From assembly GCA_020746105.1 (NCBI GenBank), contig CM036619.1:7079942-7143941 (forward strand): a stretch of 64,000 nt of DNA. The letters run 5' to 3'. Below are positions 1 to 12,430 of this stretch, piece by piece. The DNA comes from Trogon surrucura. Lineage: Eukaryota; Chordata; Aves; Trogoniformes; Trogonidae. Position 1 is the stretch's first letter; every line of letters starts with the position of its first letter. Both the position numbers and the translations under genes were made by a program. The notes beneath the pieces are model-generated. The model was given only the letters and a program-made list of their open reading frames with translations. It had not been told where the DNA came from and did not search any database.

Positions 1-1904
1 TATATTATCCCTGTAGCCTCGATCCAGCCATGTAGTGAGATTGGATCTGCTCTGGCTTCCTGAGTTTTCTTCTTTTTTGCTCATCCACCCACTGCACCAG
101 TTACCTACATCAGTGTTGATTCTTCTACCTTTTTTCTGACCACCACTGTTTCTTCCCATTTGTCATCTGCTGCCTAACTTCACCTTAAGGCCTGCTAAGT
201 AAATGTTTCCCCTTTTTCTAAGGAGGATCCAAAAGAGAATAAAAAAAAACCAAACACCTAGAGAGGGCACCTAGGTTATTGATCCTAGTCTCCTACACTG
301 CAGGCCACCACTTTAAATCCCTTCCTAGTGCAGCACAGACAAGAGCATACTTCTAGCTACTTGTAACTGAAAGCCATCGCTGTAAAATGCATGTTGTCAC
401 AGTTTGGGCCACCTAACACAGGTATAGTCTACATGATGAGCATGCGTTTCAGTCACTCTAGTTCTAAATCAGTATTGACCAAAACATAGTAAGTCAAGCA
501 GTTTCCTGTCTTTCATAGGCTGTGAACTATCATGAGCTTTTCTTACAACAGATTTAATCATTCATGAACAGTAATTTTGATAACAGTTTCAAGATTTCTT
601 GCAATGACATCAGCCCAACTTATAACTTCATGTTAAAGCTTCCCTTCACTCAGGGTACTCTCACTTAGCATCCCAGCCCTCAAAAGTATCTTACTTTTGT
701 TCTTTTACCTTAATTAACCAGCAATTTCTAACTCACCTTAACCTAAGCATCAATGAAACTTTGGTCTATTTAGCCTCTCTGCTTTCCTGTTATTTCTTTG
801 AGTCCTCTGATTAAGGTATTTTTTCAGCAGCGCAGGGTTGAGTACCTGTTCCACCACCCCGGCGTGTTCCCATTTCAGCAACCAGCAAAACAATCTCCAG
901 CTGCAAAGAGATCCTTAATGCAGAAACATTTACTCTTTATCTCTAAGGGCAGTAGCTGAAATAGATGGAGATTACTTTCAGGTTCTTCCACAGAGCATTC
1001 CCACAAATACTTCTGCTTGCTCCCTGACACTAACAAGAGAAGGCTTAAAAGAAAACCCATCAACTTTTACAGCAGACAGAGGCTGCATTTTTTCATTTAT
1101 AAATCTTGTTCTCAGTCATTTAGCTTCCATTCAGCCTTCCTGAGAAAGTGCAAACCAGCCACATTTGAACTGCAATTGCAAAAAAGCCCAACCTACTACT
1201 CCTTCTTTGAAATTAGGGGGCATAGCAGATGTTTTCAAGAGACCTATCAGACAGTGTGTAAATTCTGATTTGATTTACAGAACTTCTTGCTAGCACAGTT
1301 CTGTCAGTGACATTACTTTCAGTTATTCCTGGGCAAAACTTAGGTGCAATAAAGACTAATCCAAGGGAAAAAAAAAAAAAACACAAAACTTTTTCACTGT
1401 CATGATTAAAATGTAATATCCAGCTTTTTCTCACTCTAGGACATTACAATCCAATAAGTAATACAGTGGAAAAGCAAGAAAGACAAATATTTGGAGAAGA
1501 ATAATGACTTATTACAGAAATGAAAAGATTTTCGCTGCCTGTTGCCTTGTCCTTTCTAGAAGGATCTCCTCTCAAGATCTCCTGATCTTGACATTATATG
1601 TTTATATTGAGAGTCATCTGAACACTGAGGTCTTGACTATAGAATACAGAAACAGACAGACATGTTATGGGAAAGCTTGATGTGTCAGCAGTGGAGTCCC
1701 TTGAAGTACTGAAATAGCTTAAAAATTACAGTAATTCTTAGACATCCTGCATAGGTCTTTGGTTGTTTGGTTTTGTTTACTGTGTTTCTACAAAAATTAC
1801 CCAAGAATGTGTCTTTTCAAAATTTTAGTAGGGCAGAAGGTGTAAAAATAATGCAAGGCATTGCTCAACAAATCCTCATGCCTGATTCTTTTTCCCAGCC
1901 CCAT
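1..1904. other. Anonymous AT-rich DNA, no gene seen
   Basis: No open frame longer than about 90 codons and no recognisable protein, RNA gene or repeat. There are short A-runs (for example near 240 and 1367) and ordinary non-coding composition. Short open frames at 875-1063, 1017-1268 and 1213-1434 overlap on opposite strands and look like chance. Confidence 0.6.
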
Positions 1905-2245
1905 TAACAAGGAACTCCCAAGTGTAAAGCCATAGTATAGAGGCGGGAGTTGGTCTATTCTCCATAGTGGAGAGTGATAGGACGAGGGGAAATGGATTTA
2001 AATTGCACCAGGGGAGGTTCAGGTTAGATGTTAGGTAGAATTTCTTTACTGAAAGGGTTGTCAGGCATTGGAACAGGCTGCCCAGGGAGGTGTTTGACTC
2101 ACTGTCCCTGGAAGCGTTTAAGAGACGACTAGATGTTGCATTGGGGGACATAGTTTAGTAGGTTGATAGGGCTGGGACAGATTCTGGACTCAATAATCTT
2201 CAAGGTCTCTTCAAGCTGAAACTATTCTATGATTCTATGACTGGG
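1905..2245 (+). mobile_element. CR1 LINE 3' end, sense on plus strand
   Basis: This is a 5'-truncated CR1 copy. The end of ORF2 is readable on the plus strand near 2030-2095 as a decayed [14 protein letters not shown] peptide, the hallmark of the CR1 ORF2 C-terminus. It is followed by the short 3' UTR with an AGGTCTCTTCAAGCTGAAAC box near 2200 and the terminal ATTCTATGATTCTATGA at 2224-2240. The left boundary is approximate. The same subfamily wording (GAATTTCTTTACTGAAAGGG) recurs in the copy at 40.6 kb. It is inactive. Confidence 0.9.
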
Positions 2246-5200
2246 AGAAGAAGAAATAGCCCCTTGAACAGTAGGCCGGAATTTTATCTATTCTGTAGCA
2301 AAATATATTCATTAATGGAAATGAATTATGCTTATTTCTGTCACCCAGTAGTCACCATCCAATGTTAGTCTCAAGAGCAGATGTTTTTCACTGTATCTCA
2401 GTGGAGAAAATGAGGTCCTTTTCCTGTTTCTGGATAGATAAATTTCTCTAATGGGAAAAAGTTTAATGGATGAGAAAATTTAGACAAATGATGTAATAAA
2501 GACAAGCTGCTTCATTTTTCTTTTGGTGATAGCACCCTTTTCTGCAAGCCATCCTATGGCTGTTGAGTGAGCAGCCAGATCAACAGTATCAAACTAGGAC
2601 AGAGGGATTTACCCTAAACTTTACTGAACAAGCTTGTGTGTAATTAACAATAAATTCTTTCTTTTGTCAAAGTCAATGTTTGGTGGAAACTGAAAACATT
2701 CCAACTTCTACAAATGTGGAGGTAAACTTCACGGGGTCAAAAGTAGCAGATTGTCTTGACAAAGAGGAATGTCAGTGCTGGATAGAAGGTGTAAACCTCC
2801 TAATTCTCTTTCTGCAAATGATTCCAGGCAAGGCCACATTCAGAGTGACCATTTAATAATGACGGGAGTGAATGAAACCGGGGCTTAGGGGGTTTCTACT
2901 TCAGTGGCAGCTTAGCTGGCTTTCAATACCTTCCACTGAAACTAATGCTGCAATAAAATCAGAACCATCTCCCTTCATCTTTAATAACAGGGCATGAGTC
3001 CCAGATGGCTTCATATGCTTTTGAGTTTCTTTTACATATCTTCCTAGGAAAAAAAGCACTTAATATCTGATTCTTATTTATTTATTTATTAACTTGTGCC
3101 TCAGGAGAGCACACCTTATTTGCAAATCCATTCTGGTCCACTCAGGCATGCTGGCAAATGGGTAGTCCAAATGCATAGAGCAAAGGTCAATGAAACATCT
3201 GCTTTCCTGATCTTGTTATTACCAGTATGCTCTTTACCAGGCTCTGTTGTTCCGGAAATCTTTCAAGCATATAATGGGTAAAGTTCCCTCATATCTGAAC
3301 CTTCAGCTTCAGCTGACACTTCAGTAATTTGTTTCCCATAGCAACTCATTCGGGATTGACCTTGATGGAATGGCTAATGTGGCCACTCCTAACTCAGCTT
3401 TCTACACCTCAGAAAGATTGCAAGTAAACCATGACAAGTGTATTTGTTTTGCAGCCTCACTTTGTGTTTGGTGCCGTTATTTTATTAGCGCTAGTTTTCC
3501 CTGTTTCAGCAGTAGTGCTCCTTAGCAAGAGCTTCCTCCCAGGTTTCTTAGTTTTAAAGAGAGACACACTTCAGTGGCTTGATGTAATAGCTTAATAAAA
3601 AATCATGGGTAGCACTCAGAGCACCCGCGTTTTCTGAAAGAGAGTAGTAAGGTATCGGAGTGTTTCTGTTTTAATTCAAAGACCTCAGACGAGTTCTCTA
3701 TGAGCAGCATTCTCAGAGACAAGAGCTGAGCAATTCCAGCAGAGACATTTGAACATAAGTATTTCTGAAAATGGGAGTAGCAGCAAGTCAGTAGGATGAA
3801 GTTCACATCCTCTGCTATTTCTTCATAACAAAGTGGAATACCTATACAGCTGAGTGAGCAATTTCTTATCACCTTAAGTATCAATGCATATTTGCTATTG
3901 TTTTAAATAAGCCATTCTTTTAATAAAATACTGTTTAAATTAACATTTCACCCTCTAAGTAGATAGTGGATTTAAGGCATGAAAAAATGTGTTTATGACT
4001 AAAACTTCCACATTTCCTGAAAAACTGGAATAACTGAAAATTGAAAGATAAAATATTTTGCCGTAAAATCAGAAATTTTCCATTTAGAAATGCTGTGTGT
4101 CATCTCATGAGACAATCGATCCATTAGACTCCAGCTCCTGTTGTCAATGAAACAGATCTCCTTTTCCAGTGGAGTACCCAAAATATAGAGAAAATAATGT
4201 AAGAGATGATTGTAGTTTAGACGAAGCATCAAAATATCATGGGTAAAATTATTTGTCATGGAGTTTGGCTCACAGAGGGGAAGAGGATACATAAGATATC
4301 AGATATTTAACTTCCATAAAGTATAGAGGAAGCATTTTTAGACTTAATAAATTAAAAAATAAACCAACCACACATTTTTCTTAACAAGACATTGTTGAAA
4401 AAGAGGAAGAAATGTAACTGAGAACATTTCCAACATTGCTTGTTCAGATAATTTATTTGAAACGAACTTGTATATTAAGCTGATTATAAAGAAAAATGTC
4501 TTTCTAAGAGAAGAGAGAATGCATATTTGTATGTATGTGTGTTACAGGAAACATATTTCCTACTCAGAGCTGTACCAGGGTTTAGTGGCAGAAAGGGGAA
4601 TTTATGAATGTGCAGTGACTGAATCCTGGGTCCTGTGTAAATGGATGATAAGGTTGGTGGTTAAACTTCTATTCATGCAACTGTTTCACTGTGAAATCCT
4701 TAAAATATCTTCTAATTCAAAAGTGCTTGTGAAAACAAATCCACACTAAAACAGAAAGAAAAAACTGAACAAAACTCAAGACATCTTGCAATATCTATAC
4801 CCATAGGAAAAAAAACCAACAGTGAGCAGTCTCTGAACAGTAATCATAGTGTAAAGTACAGGCAGCAAAACAGCTGGAATGAGAAATCAATTATTCAGCT
4901 AGAAAAGACAATGTGCAATAATTAAATTATGAGTAATTAATATGTGATAGCTTACATCTTACAGGCCTGCACTTTGAGAAGTACTGTGAGTCTGCAAAGA
5001 AAGCAGCAGCAAGGTTTCCTCAGTCTTCTCTGTGCCATTGTTTAGCAAACAAAAGACTTGCTAAGAGTGCAGAGCTTTCTACCTACACAGCCAAGATGCC
5101 TATCCAGCCACGTTTCTAAAGCTGACATACAAGTGGAATAATAAAATTCCATCATCTCTACACAATAGTACCAATAATATGTATCTAGTACTTTTCAGTT

Positions 5201-8200
5201 CAGAGGAATTAATGTTCCTTATGTAGAAACATGTCAGAAATGAGTCTGGTAATACACCACACTAAAGCAGGAGGAACATATTAAAATCTGAACAACCAAG
5301 AGCACAATCAATGCTTGCATTTCCATACTGACAGATCTTGATCAAACCCAAGAATTTATGTTTTTCTTCTGTATGGTATATACCAGCAACTCTTCCAGTA
5401 AAAAAGGAAAGAGAAACCGATTTAAAGGTATTTTTTCCAACAGGCCAGACTTCAGATTAGGTTAGAAAATTAAAACCTATATATCAACATTTTTTTGTGG
5501 AACTTCCATTTTTTATAACAGCAATCATCGAGGCTCTAAGTATTATTCTTTCTTACTTAAAAAAGCAAACAGACCCAAGAAGGGTCAAAAACATGTCCAA
5601 AATTTCAGAGGAGCCATGAGAATTGAGATCAAGGTCTTGAGTCCTATCCCTGCCTTCTGGTCAATGGGTTTACCGCAACAGGATTCAGCAGGAGACACAG
5701 GGTGCAATCCCTCATACCTCCACCATGCCAAATGGAAAATGAATGCAACTGCTTTGCTTGCATCTGTCTCTGTGTCTTGAATTGCAACTCATCTTTGTTT
5801 CAAACCAATAAGGTAGATATTTGTACAGATTTTCTGAAACAAGTATTGTATAAAGCCTCTTCTCCAGTAACATTATGCAAAAAGAAGGCAGGAAAATACT
5901 GCTGAAGTTTAGGCTTGTCAGACACATAGGACTGAAGGTTGAAAAGATCTAATACTCATCTGTCCATGCACCGGGGGAGTATACACATGGGGAAAGGTAA
6001 AGCCTGTTTCAGCAAAAGGGTAAAGTTGTAAAAAGAACAAATACATATAGAGAGGCTGGTAATAAGAGTAAGACTTTGATTTCTTTCTAAGCAGCAGGGT
6101 AGTGAAGGTCTGGATCAGCCTTTCAACGTGTGAAAATGAAATACACTTTACAGTGGAGCTCAGAAACTTTGGGAGGAGTGTGGTATATTGCCACCATAAC
6201 AGAGTCTTGATGTTATTGTGTGAAAGTCCTTGTATCCCTAAATTATCTTATTATCATGGCACCACAACCACAGTAAGTGATCCAGTTTGAGACTGTAAAA
6301 CAGGTACTGTTCCAGGTTACCTATCATCTAATAGTATCATATGTGGAGGAAGGAGTGATTTAACTGGGGATGGCTTACAACAGTCTGGGTGATGTCAGGA
6401 TATTCAGTGTCAGGTAAGCAAAGGTTGTTCAACAACTCATCTCACTATCATTATGGCAATGGCCGTATCTCTCTAGAGGCAACTGAGTCACAGTCCTGAT
6501 AAGATGCTGTGATGAAGGACCCAATGCACACAGAAAGACGCTGTCCTTGTTTAAGAGCATATTCTAAAGCAGCTCAGCTCCCATCAACAGTCTTGCTTAC
6601 AGGCCCGGAGTTTCCAATACTTGGTGTGTTAAGGACTTTTAGAAACTGTGCTAATGTTTCTTTTGGAGCAGTTGGGGACGTTGCTGGAAGCCTGTCTCTG
6701 CCTGCAAGGAATTGGTAGAGGATAGAATGTGTCTAGTGTCCAGAGCAAAGAGGAAAGAGAAAAGGATAAATGGTTGACTCAAGGACACAGCGAAAATCAG
6801 TAGGAGCAAAAAAAAATTCCATCTCTTTACTCTTGTTCAGATGCCTTGACAACCTGACTGTACTGCTCTTCCATCACTCTTTCTTCCAAAATAGTACTTC
6901 TGATGTACTGATTCACCAAGCGTATTAACTATCTTGGGTCTGAACTGAGCAGATGTTTGAATTTCCTAACTGAAATTCTGTTCCAGCAAAGGAAAAAAGC
7001 CACTTTTGCTTTGGCCTTTATTTTGTATTATACACCCTTGATTATTATCAGCTCCCCATTGTGTTTGATTTTAAAATGTGGGGGGAAAAAAAAGCAAAAA
7101 TTTTTTTCCTCATTCTTTTCCAGCACCACAAGGCTACCAACGGTGAGAGAGGGATGTTGTCTTTCATACTCACAGCAAATCCTGTAGCATGGCTGGATTA
7201 ACTGGGCACAAGCTCTTTCATAAAATGTTGCCACATAGAAGCATATGCATATGTTCTGAAAAGCACCATGTCATTTACACGGTTCAAGTGGGTGCAGGTG
7301 AAAATTAAACAAACATGTTCTCTAAGCAGCTTCTCAGCTTTTCACACAGTTAGCAGATTGGCCCGTGGCATACAGAAAAAGCTATTGTTGCTTTTTAATC
7401 TCCTTTCAGCGTAGGGAGCTACTGTTCTTTCTTACTGTGCTGATAACACATAAATTGCTTATCCTTCAAAGCAGCCTTCACCTGACCACCAACTGCTCTC
7501 CCCTCGTGCCAGACTCCTGATAATCTCTTCTCACTTCTTTTTCAGTCTGTGCTGTGTTTAGCTTGAGGGATTTCTGTGGCTCCATACAGAAGTCAAATTA
7601 AAAAGGGCCTTTTTCCTTTTTCTTTTTCCCTCCTCCTCTATTCTCCTTTCTGTCCGTGAGATGAAAATCCATTGCCGGGGAAAAAAAAAAGGAGGAAAAT
7701 GCTGTGCTGGTGATAATGTGACAAATAAAACTCCAATTCCAAATCACGTTGTGAGGTTTCACATGTGCTCTGAAATGATTAGAGGTCACAAGGAGGGGGC
7801 CAGGTTCTCACTAGTGTAACATGGAGTTTTCTCAAAATCTTCCCCATGGTTCCTTGTTTGTCCATCTGATAATCTGGCAACAGCTTGTCCATCTGATAAT
7901 TGGGCAATATTTAATTTTACGAAAGTAAAGCAAGCCTCATCTCTCTCTGTCTCTTCATGCCTCTCCTCCCCCCAACGCCAGAGTTAGATCACAGTAATGT
8001 GTAGATATAAACATTATCTGGTCACCAGAGAAGGCAATAAGTTATCCCCACCTCAATTGCTCTATAGCTATTTAATCCAAACAAAAGCTACTAAAAAAAA
8101 GTATAAAAAGAATGATATAATAAAAATAGAAATATTATTAATGGAGAATGGAGAGGTAAAAAGATGATACACAAAGTTGCTGGAAAGCAAGCCAAACAAC

Positions 8201-8555
8201 AGTTTTTTTCCTTTACTATGTAAGAAGAAACTGAAAAAAAATACTGTAAGTATAAATTGAATAATAGAAAATATTTGGAACTTGTTTCTTTTCCCCTTCC
8301 TTAATGAGAAGGAAGTAATTGGAGTGTGAAGCAGTTATACATTTTTTACTTAGGGAAACTAAATCACAGTAAAATCTTGCCAGGCACATTTGATTTACTA
8401 GTACTGATGAAACCCATGTGGGTTTCTTTAATATTGAGTATTCCTTCATATCAAGAATTCCATCTCTGCCTTGTGATGAACACTCCGTGAAAGTCATCAA
8501 GACTTCTGCTGAGTAAAATATTCTCTTCAGAAACTCTGGTGCTACGCAGAGAGGA
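2246..8555. other. Anonymous DNA, no gene or clear repeat
   Basis: About 6.3 kb in which I see no recognisable gene or dispersed element. It contains simple A/T runs (7083-7110, 7680-7690) and a TTATTTATTTATTTATT run near 3075. Open frames of 60-97 codons (for example 3603-3884 and 3999-4292 on the minus strand) resemble no family, have no codon-like composition and are not flanked by good splice signals. The 132-codon minus frame at 8216-8614 starts inside a CR1 tail and is treated as chance. Confidence 0.55.
7858..7911. repeat. Imperfect 27-bp tandem duplication
   Basis: Two adjacent 27-base units share TTGTCCATCTGATAAT and then GGCAA. The first begins at 7858 and the second at 7885. They differ in a few bases in their second halves. 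This is a local replication-slippage type duplication with no gene assigned. Confidence 0.8.
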
Positions 8556-8559
8556 CCTA

Positions 8560-8613
8560 ACTTCAGATTCCCTTTAAAAGTCCCTTCCATTCCAAAACAT
8601 TCTATGATTCTCA
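8560..8613 (+). mobile_element. CR1 3' tail remnant
   Basis: The box AAAAGTCCCTTCCATTCC followed by AAAACATTCTATGATTCT is the CR1 3' terminus in plus orientation. No ORF2 sequence is recognisable upstream, so this is a short or decayed copy with an uncertain left end. Confidence 0.65.
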
Positions 8614-9625
8614 AGACTTTCTCCCTTCTCTCCTCTTGAAGATTTTCATCTGGAAGTCAGGATCAGTGAGGCACAGGCAGGAGCTTCTCTCCCCCTCCAG
8701 CACGGCACTGCAAAAGGATGAGGAATCTAACGACAAGCTGAAGGACTGATGCCAGGAATGGCTTAGCTGCCTGCCTAAGATGAAAGGCAAAGATGAAGTG
8801 GGACCTCAGCAGGGTGGTTGTCAGGGCCAGAGAAAGCTGCGTCACAACTAATCAATATTCTGAGCTCCGTTTTTTTCTGCTTTCCGCCCCTGCAATTACT
8901 GCGTGTGCCGAGGTGCAAACTCTGAGTGGAGGAGAAAGATCGTGGTTCATCACACGAGCAGGGCTGTGGGTTGTACAAAACCTGTAGGAGATGATTCACC
9001 CCGACACCTATATAAGCATGATGATATGTTTTTCCAGAGATGTCCCAAGCGCTTTACCAAGTGACAATCCTGTTGCTTGGGATGACTTCAAATAAACTGA
9101 GTCAGACAAAAGTCAGTCTTGTTTCTAGGGAAATATGACGAATTCTGGGCAGTGTTATCCTCTCACTCAAAAGTGGACAGGGCATGACTGGAGCAAGTTT
9201 GCATGAGTATGCCTGTGTCTGGGCAGGCAGATGGCAGAGAACTATCCCAGAACAACTCACTCTTCTCCAGACTGGTTCTTTGACATGTGCTAAAGTCTTT
9301 GTGGATTACCTTGGAGTCCTGTGCCTTCAAAACGCCACCAGGCACTATCAGTCTAAGGAATTGGATAGAGCAGTCTGGGGGTGAGATGGACAGGACCCAT
9401 CAGTGGGTTTCTTACACCCTGCATGTAAATAAAAAGAATGACTGCTTTCCTTTAGTCTGTGTGTAGTGGTTAGCATCAGCATCTGCTCAAAAAGGGTGTT
9501 GTTACTTTCTGGAGAGAAGCATGGACCTGAACTGGCACCAGCAATGGTCATGTACACTATCTTCCAGGGTTCAAAAGTGCTACAGTTTTTGCACAGCCAC
9601 AATGCTGATTTCCAGGGAATTATCT
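8614..9625. other. Anonymous DNA, somewhat GC-richer
   Basis: There is no gene. The stretch 8650-8990 is richer in G and C than its surroundings. A CTATATAAG motif lies at about 9009 and a TGAGTCA (AP-1-like) site near 9100, but neither is near an open frame or CpG cluster that would make a promoter convincing. Confidence 0.45.
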
Positions 9626-9626
9626 C

Positions 9627-10530
9627 ATAGAATCATAGAATCATAGAATGTTAGGGATTGGAAGGGACCTCGAAAGATCATCAAGTCCAATCCCCCTGCC
9701 AGAGCAGGAATGTCTAGACTATGCTACACAGGAATCACAGAATCACACAGAATCACAGAATGTTAGAGGTTGGAAGGGACCTTAAAGATCATCTAGTCCA
9801 ACCCCCCTGCCAGAGCAGGACCACCTACACTAGAGCGCACAGGAACGCGTCCAGGCGGGTTTTGAATGTCTCAAGAGAAGGAGATTCCACAACCTCCCTG
9901 GGCAGCCTGTGCCAGTGCTCGGTCACCCTTACAATAAAAAAGTTTTTCCTCATATTTTTCTGGAACCTCCTGTGTTCCAGCTTCCACCCATTGCCCCTTG
10001 TCCTGTCAGTGGACGCCGCTGAAAAGAGCCTGGCTCCATCCTCCTGACATTCCCCCTTGACATATTTATAAACATTGATGAGGTCACCCCTCAGCCTCCT
10101 CTTCTCCAAGCTAAAGAGATCCAGCTCCTTCAGCCTTTCCTCATAAGGGAGATGCTCCACTCCCTTCACCATCTTTGTGGCTCTACGCTGGACTCTCTCA
10201 AGCAGCTCCCTGTCCTTCTTGAATTGAGGGGCCCAGAATTGGACACAATATTCCAGATGTGGCCTCACCAGGGCAGAGTAGAGGGGCAGGAGGAACGTGT
10301 CCAGGCAGGTCTTGAATGCCTCCAGAGAAGGAGACTCCACAACCTCTCTGGGCAGCCTGTTCCAGGGCTCCGTCACCCTCACTGAGAAGAAGTTTCTTCT
10401 CGAGTTTAAGCGGAACCTCTTATGTTCCAATTTCAGCCCATTACCCCTTGTCCTATCAGTGGTTGTCACCGAGAAGAGCCTGGCTCCATCCTTGTGACAC
10501 TCACCCTTGATATATTTGTAAACATTAATG
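9627..10530 (-). mobile_element. CR1 copy A, split by a nested CR1 insertion
   Basis: This is a CR1 copy on the minus strand whose 3' terminus (TCATAGAATCATAGAATCATAGAATG) starts at about 9627. Its sequence runs to about 9734, is interrupted, and resumes at about 10291 before ending by 5' truncation near 10530. Comparison with the uninterrupted sister copy at 57.6 kb shows the join exactly: GCTACACAGGAA on the left continues as GGAACGTGTCCAGG on the right. Both A and the 57.6 kb copy carry the subfamily wording [20 protein letters not shown] in ORF2. Confidence 0.9.
9735..10290 (-). mobile_element. CR1 copy B, inserted inside copy A
   Basis: This is a 5'-truncated CR1 on the minus strand. 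Its 3' terminus (TCACAGAATCACACAGAATCACAGAATG) begins at about 9735, directly inside copy A, and its 5' end is near 10290. The bases GGAA appear on both sides of the insert and may be a short target-site duplication. ORF2 C-terminal sequence includes [20 protein letters not shown] and [10 protein letters not shown]. It is nearly identical to the plus-strand copy at 17.6 kb, with about four differences counted by eye over roughly 460 bases, so it is young. Confidence 0.9.
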
Positions 10531-10655
10531 CTGTTCCTCATGAGACAGCTCAGCCGGTCTCCAGGCACACTCAGATCACTCAGCAACTTGGGTTTAATTC
10601 CTTGACTGGCAATGTCAGAATGGGTGATTAGATGAACCTGGTTTCTGAAAGCCAA
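9825..10655 (-). pseudogene. 276-codon open frame made of two tandem CR1 ORF2 tails
   Basis: The nested insertion left one uninterrupted reading frame. It starts in unrelated sequence, passes through the ORF2 C-terminus of copy A (residues with [15 protein letters not shown] and [10 protein letters not shown]), then enters copy B ([31 protein letters not shown] and a second [10 protein letters not shown]) and stops in B's 3' region. CR1 ORF2 encodes endonuclease and reverse transcriptase. This frame has only the region downstream of the RT catalytic centre, twice, with no FADD motif, so it cannot be an active enzyme. The frame is preserved by chance at the join. There is no evidence of expression. 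Confidence 0.8.
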
Positions 10656-12099
10656 AGCAACGTGGATATGAGAAGTGTTCTGTTGTGTCTGTGGAGGTGA
10701 TCAGGGTTGGATGTGGTCACATGTCTTACAAAAACTAGAGTTATACCTAGGATTGCCCTAAATTTGAGATTACATGACTGTCTTGGTAAATGACCAGATG
10801 GGATGGTCTGCTTGTGACTCAGTTTTCAGAAAGCAAGACAGCAGGCTGAAGTAGAAAAACTTGGTTGTAACCTGACATGTAGCCAACTTGACTAGTTATC
10901 CTAGTTCTTCAGCTTTCTTCAGAAATGAACTGAAGTTCATGGTCAGGGTCAGGCTGGATTTGCCACTTAGTATACTAGTTAGGACGTTTTTATTTCTGTC
11001 TGATCATACTCCAAAAGCTGCAACAATGAGTATAGCCAAAAGATATTACAGCAAATACTGCTTGTACAGAATAGTGTAAATCTAGCCTCAAGTCCAAAAT
11101 TTGCTGCAACATCCAATTTTGTTTCCTTGTTTTCAGCTACCAGGCAACATTGACCCCTTGTCCTGAATACAAACATTTTTATTCAGTAAAGTTTGACCAT
11201 GATTTCTCTTTTCATTATGCATTTTGATTAATGACTTTCAGAGTACAGACATTTGGGAAAAATACTCTTGTCTTTTCCTCAGTTAATGTTTGTCCCCTGT
11301 TACAAAACACACATGCCTGCTATATCTGCTAACTACTCTTTACCCTTAAAAGAGCCACAACAGTTACTGCCTTAAGTAATGCGTTTGGCAGCATCTAGTC
11401 AAACAAATCAGCATTAGTATGATAATTTACAGAGTGTGAAGGTAACGGAATTAAAAGCATCAAAATGATATATTTAAACATAGGTGATTTTAACGAAAAA
11501 TTCCTCTACTGCATTTCCTAACAAGGAGGTAGTTCGGATTAAAATAGACTCCCTAGGTTTCTCTCAAATACTTTGAAACCATGGTTTAAAATTAGAGACA
11601 TGTTCTGTGTAAAAATGTAGGTCAAAGACTAATCCTACTTATGTAATCTTGAGAAAGAAAATAATGAGATAATTAGGAAAAGTCAATGGACAGTTTTAAG
11701 TCACACTAGTTTCCATTAGTTATTTTAGACAAATCAAACTCTAAAAAACTCTTAAAAAGTTATTTGGCATTTTAACTTGCTTTTAAAAAACTAGTTTGAC
11801 GTGATTTAGATTTCATTTTTAAATATTCAAAAGTTTTAGAAAGCTAAAATAACGTTCAAGGTTTTACACTGGGATTAAGCAAAGCAATTTCGCTCATCCC
11901 TGAGGAAATTTCTTAAATGTTTTGATTTTTCAAACTTTTTGGGGACAAAATGTTTATCCAGAACAATTCTATACATTCTTTTCAGGGTGTTTGCTCAAAG
12001 TGATTACGTATTTGTGTAACAATATATTCTAGTGAATACATTATTCTATACAGGTGGTCACAGGTCTGGAAGGAATGTCCTTTGAGTGGCAGCTAAGCA
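10531..12099. other. Anonymous AT-rich DNA, no gene seen
   Basis: There is no recognisable gene or dispersed repeat. Short overlapping frames at 10888-11079 (+) and 10979-11176 (-) look like chance. The stretch 11400-12060 is markedly AT-rich. Confidence 0.55.
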
Positions 12100-12430
12100 C
12101 TTTGGGCCTATCGAGCTTGGAGAAAAGGAGGCTGAGAGGCCACCTCATTGCTCTCTACAGCTTCCTGAAGAGGTGTGGAGGGAGGTGCTGAGATCTTCTC
12201 CCTGGTATCTAGTGATAGGATGTGTGGGAATTGTTCGAAGCTGTGCCAGTGGAGGTTTAGACTGGGCATTAGGAAGCATTTCTTTACCAAAAGGGTGGTC
12301 AAACACTGGAACAGGCTTCCTAGAGAGGTAGTCGATGACCCAAACCTGTCACTGTGTAAGAGGCATTTGGACAATGCCTTTAATAGTGTGTTTTAGCTTA
12401 TGGTCAACCCTGAAGTGGTCAGGCACTTAT
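12100..12430 (+). mobile_element. CR1 3' fragment, sense on plus strand
   Basis: The plus strand reads GAGCTTGGAGAAAAGGAGGC and then the CR1 ORF2 C-terminus. In the frame at 12175-12396 the peptide [18 protein letters not shown] is clear. The copy is 5'-truncated at about 12100. The diagnostic ATTCTATG tail is absent, so the 3' end is decayed or deleted near 12430. Confidence 0.85.

Noticed and set aside
8216-8614. 132-codon minus frame starting MRIIECFGMEGTFKGNLKLG
   Set aside because: Its first residues are the antisense translation of a CR1 tail (AGAATCATAGAATGTTTTGGAATGGAAGGGAC), and the rest resembles no protein.
9000-9100. Core promoter (CTATATAAG with AP-1-like site)
   Set aside because: No downstream exon, CpG cluster or conserved frame supports transcription. 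A TATA-like motif is expected by chance in this composition.
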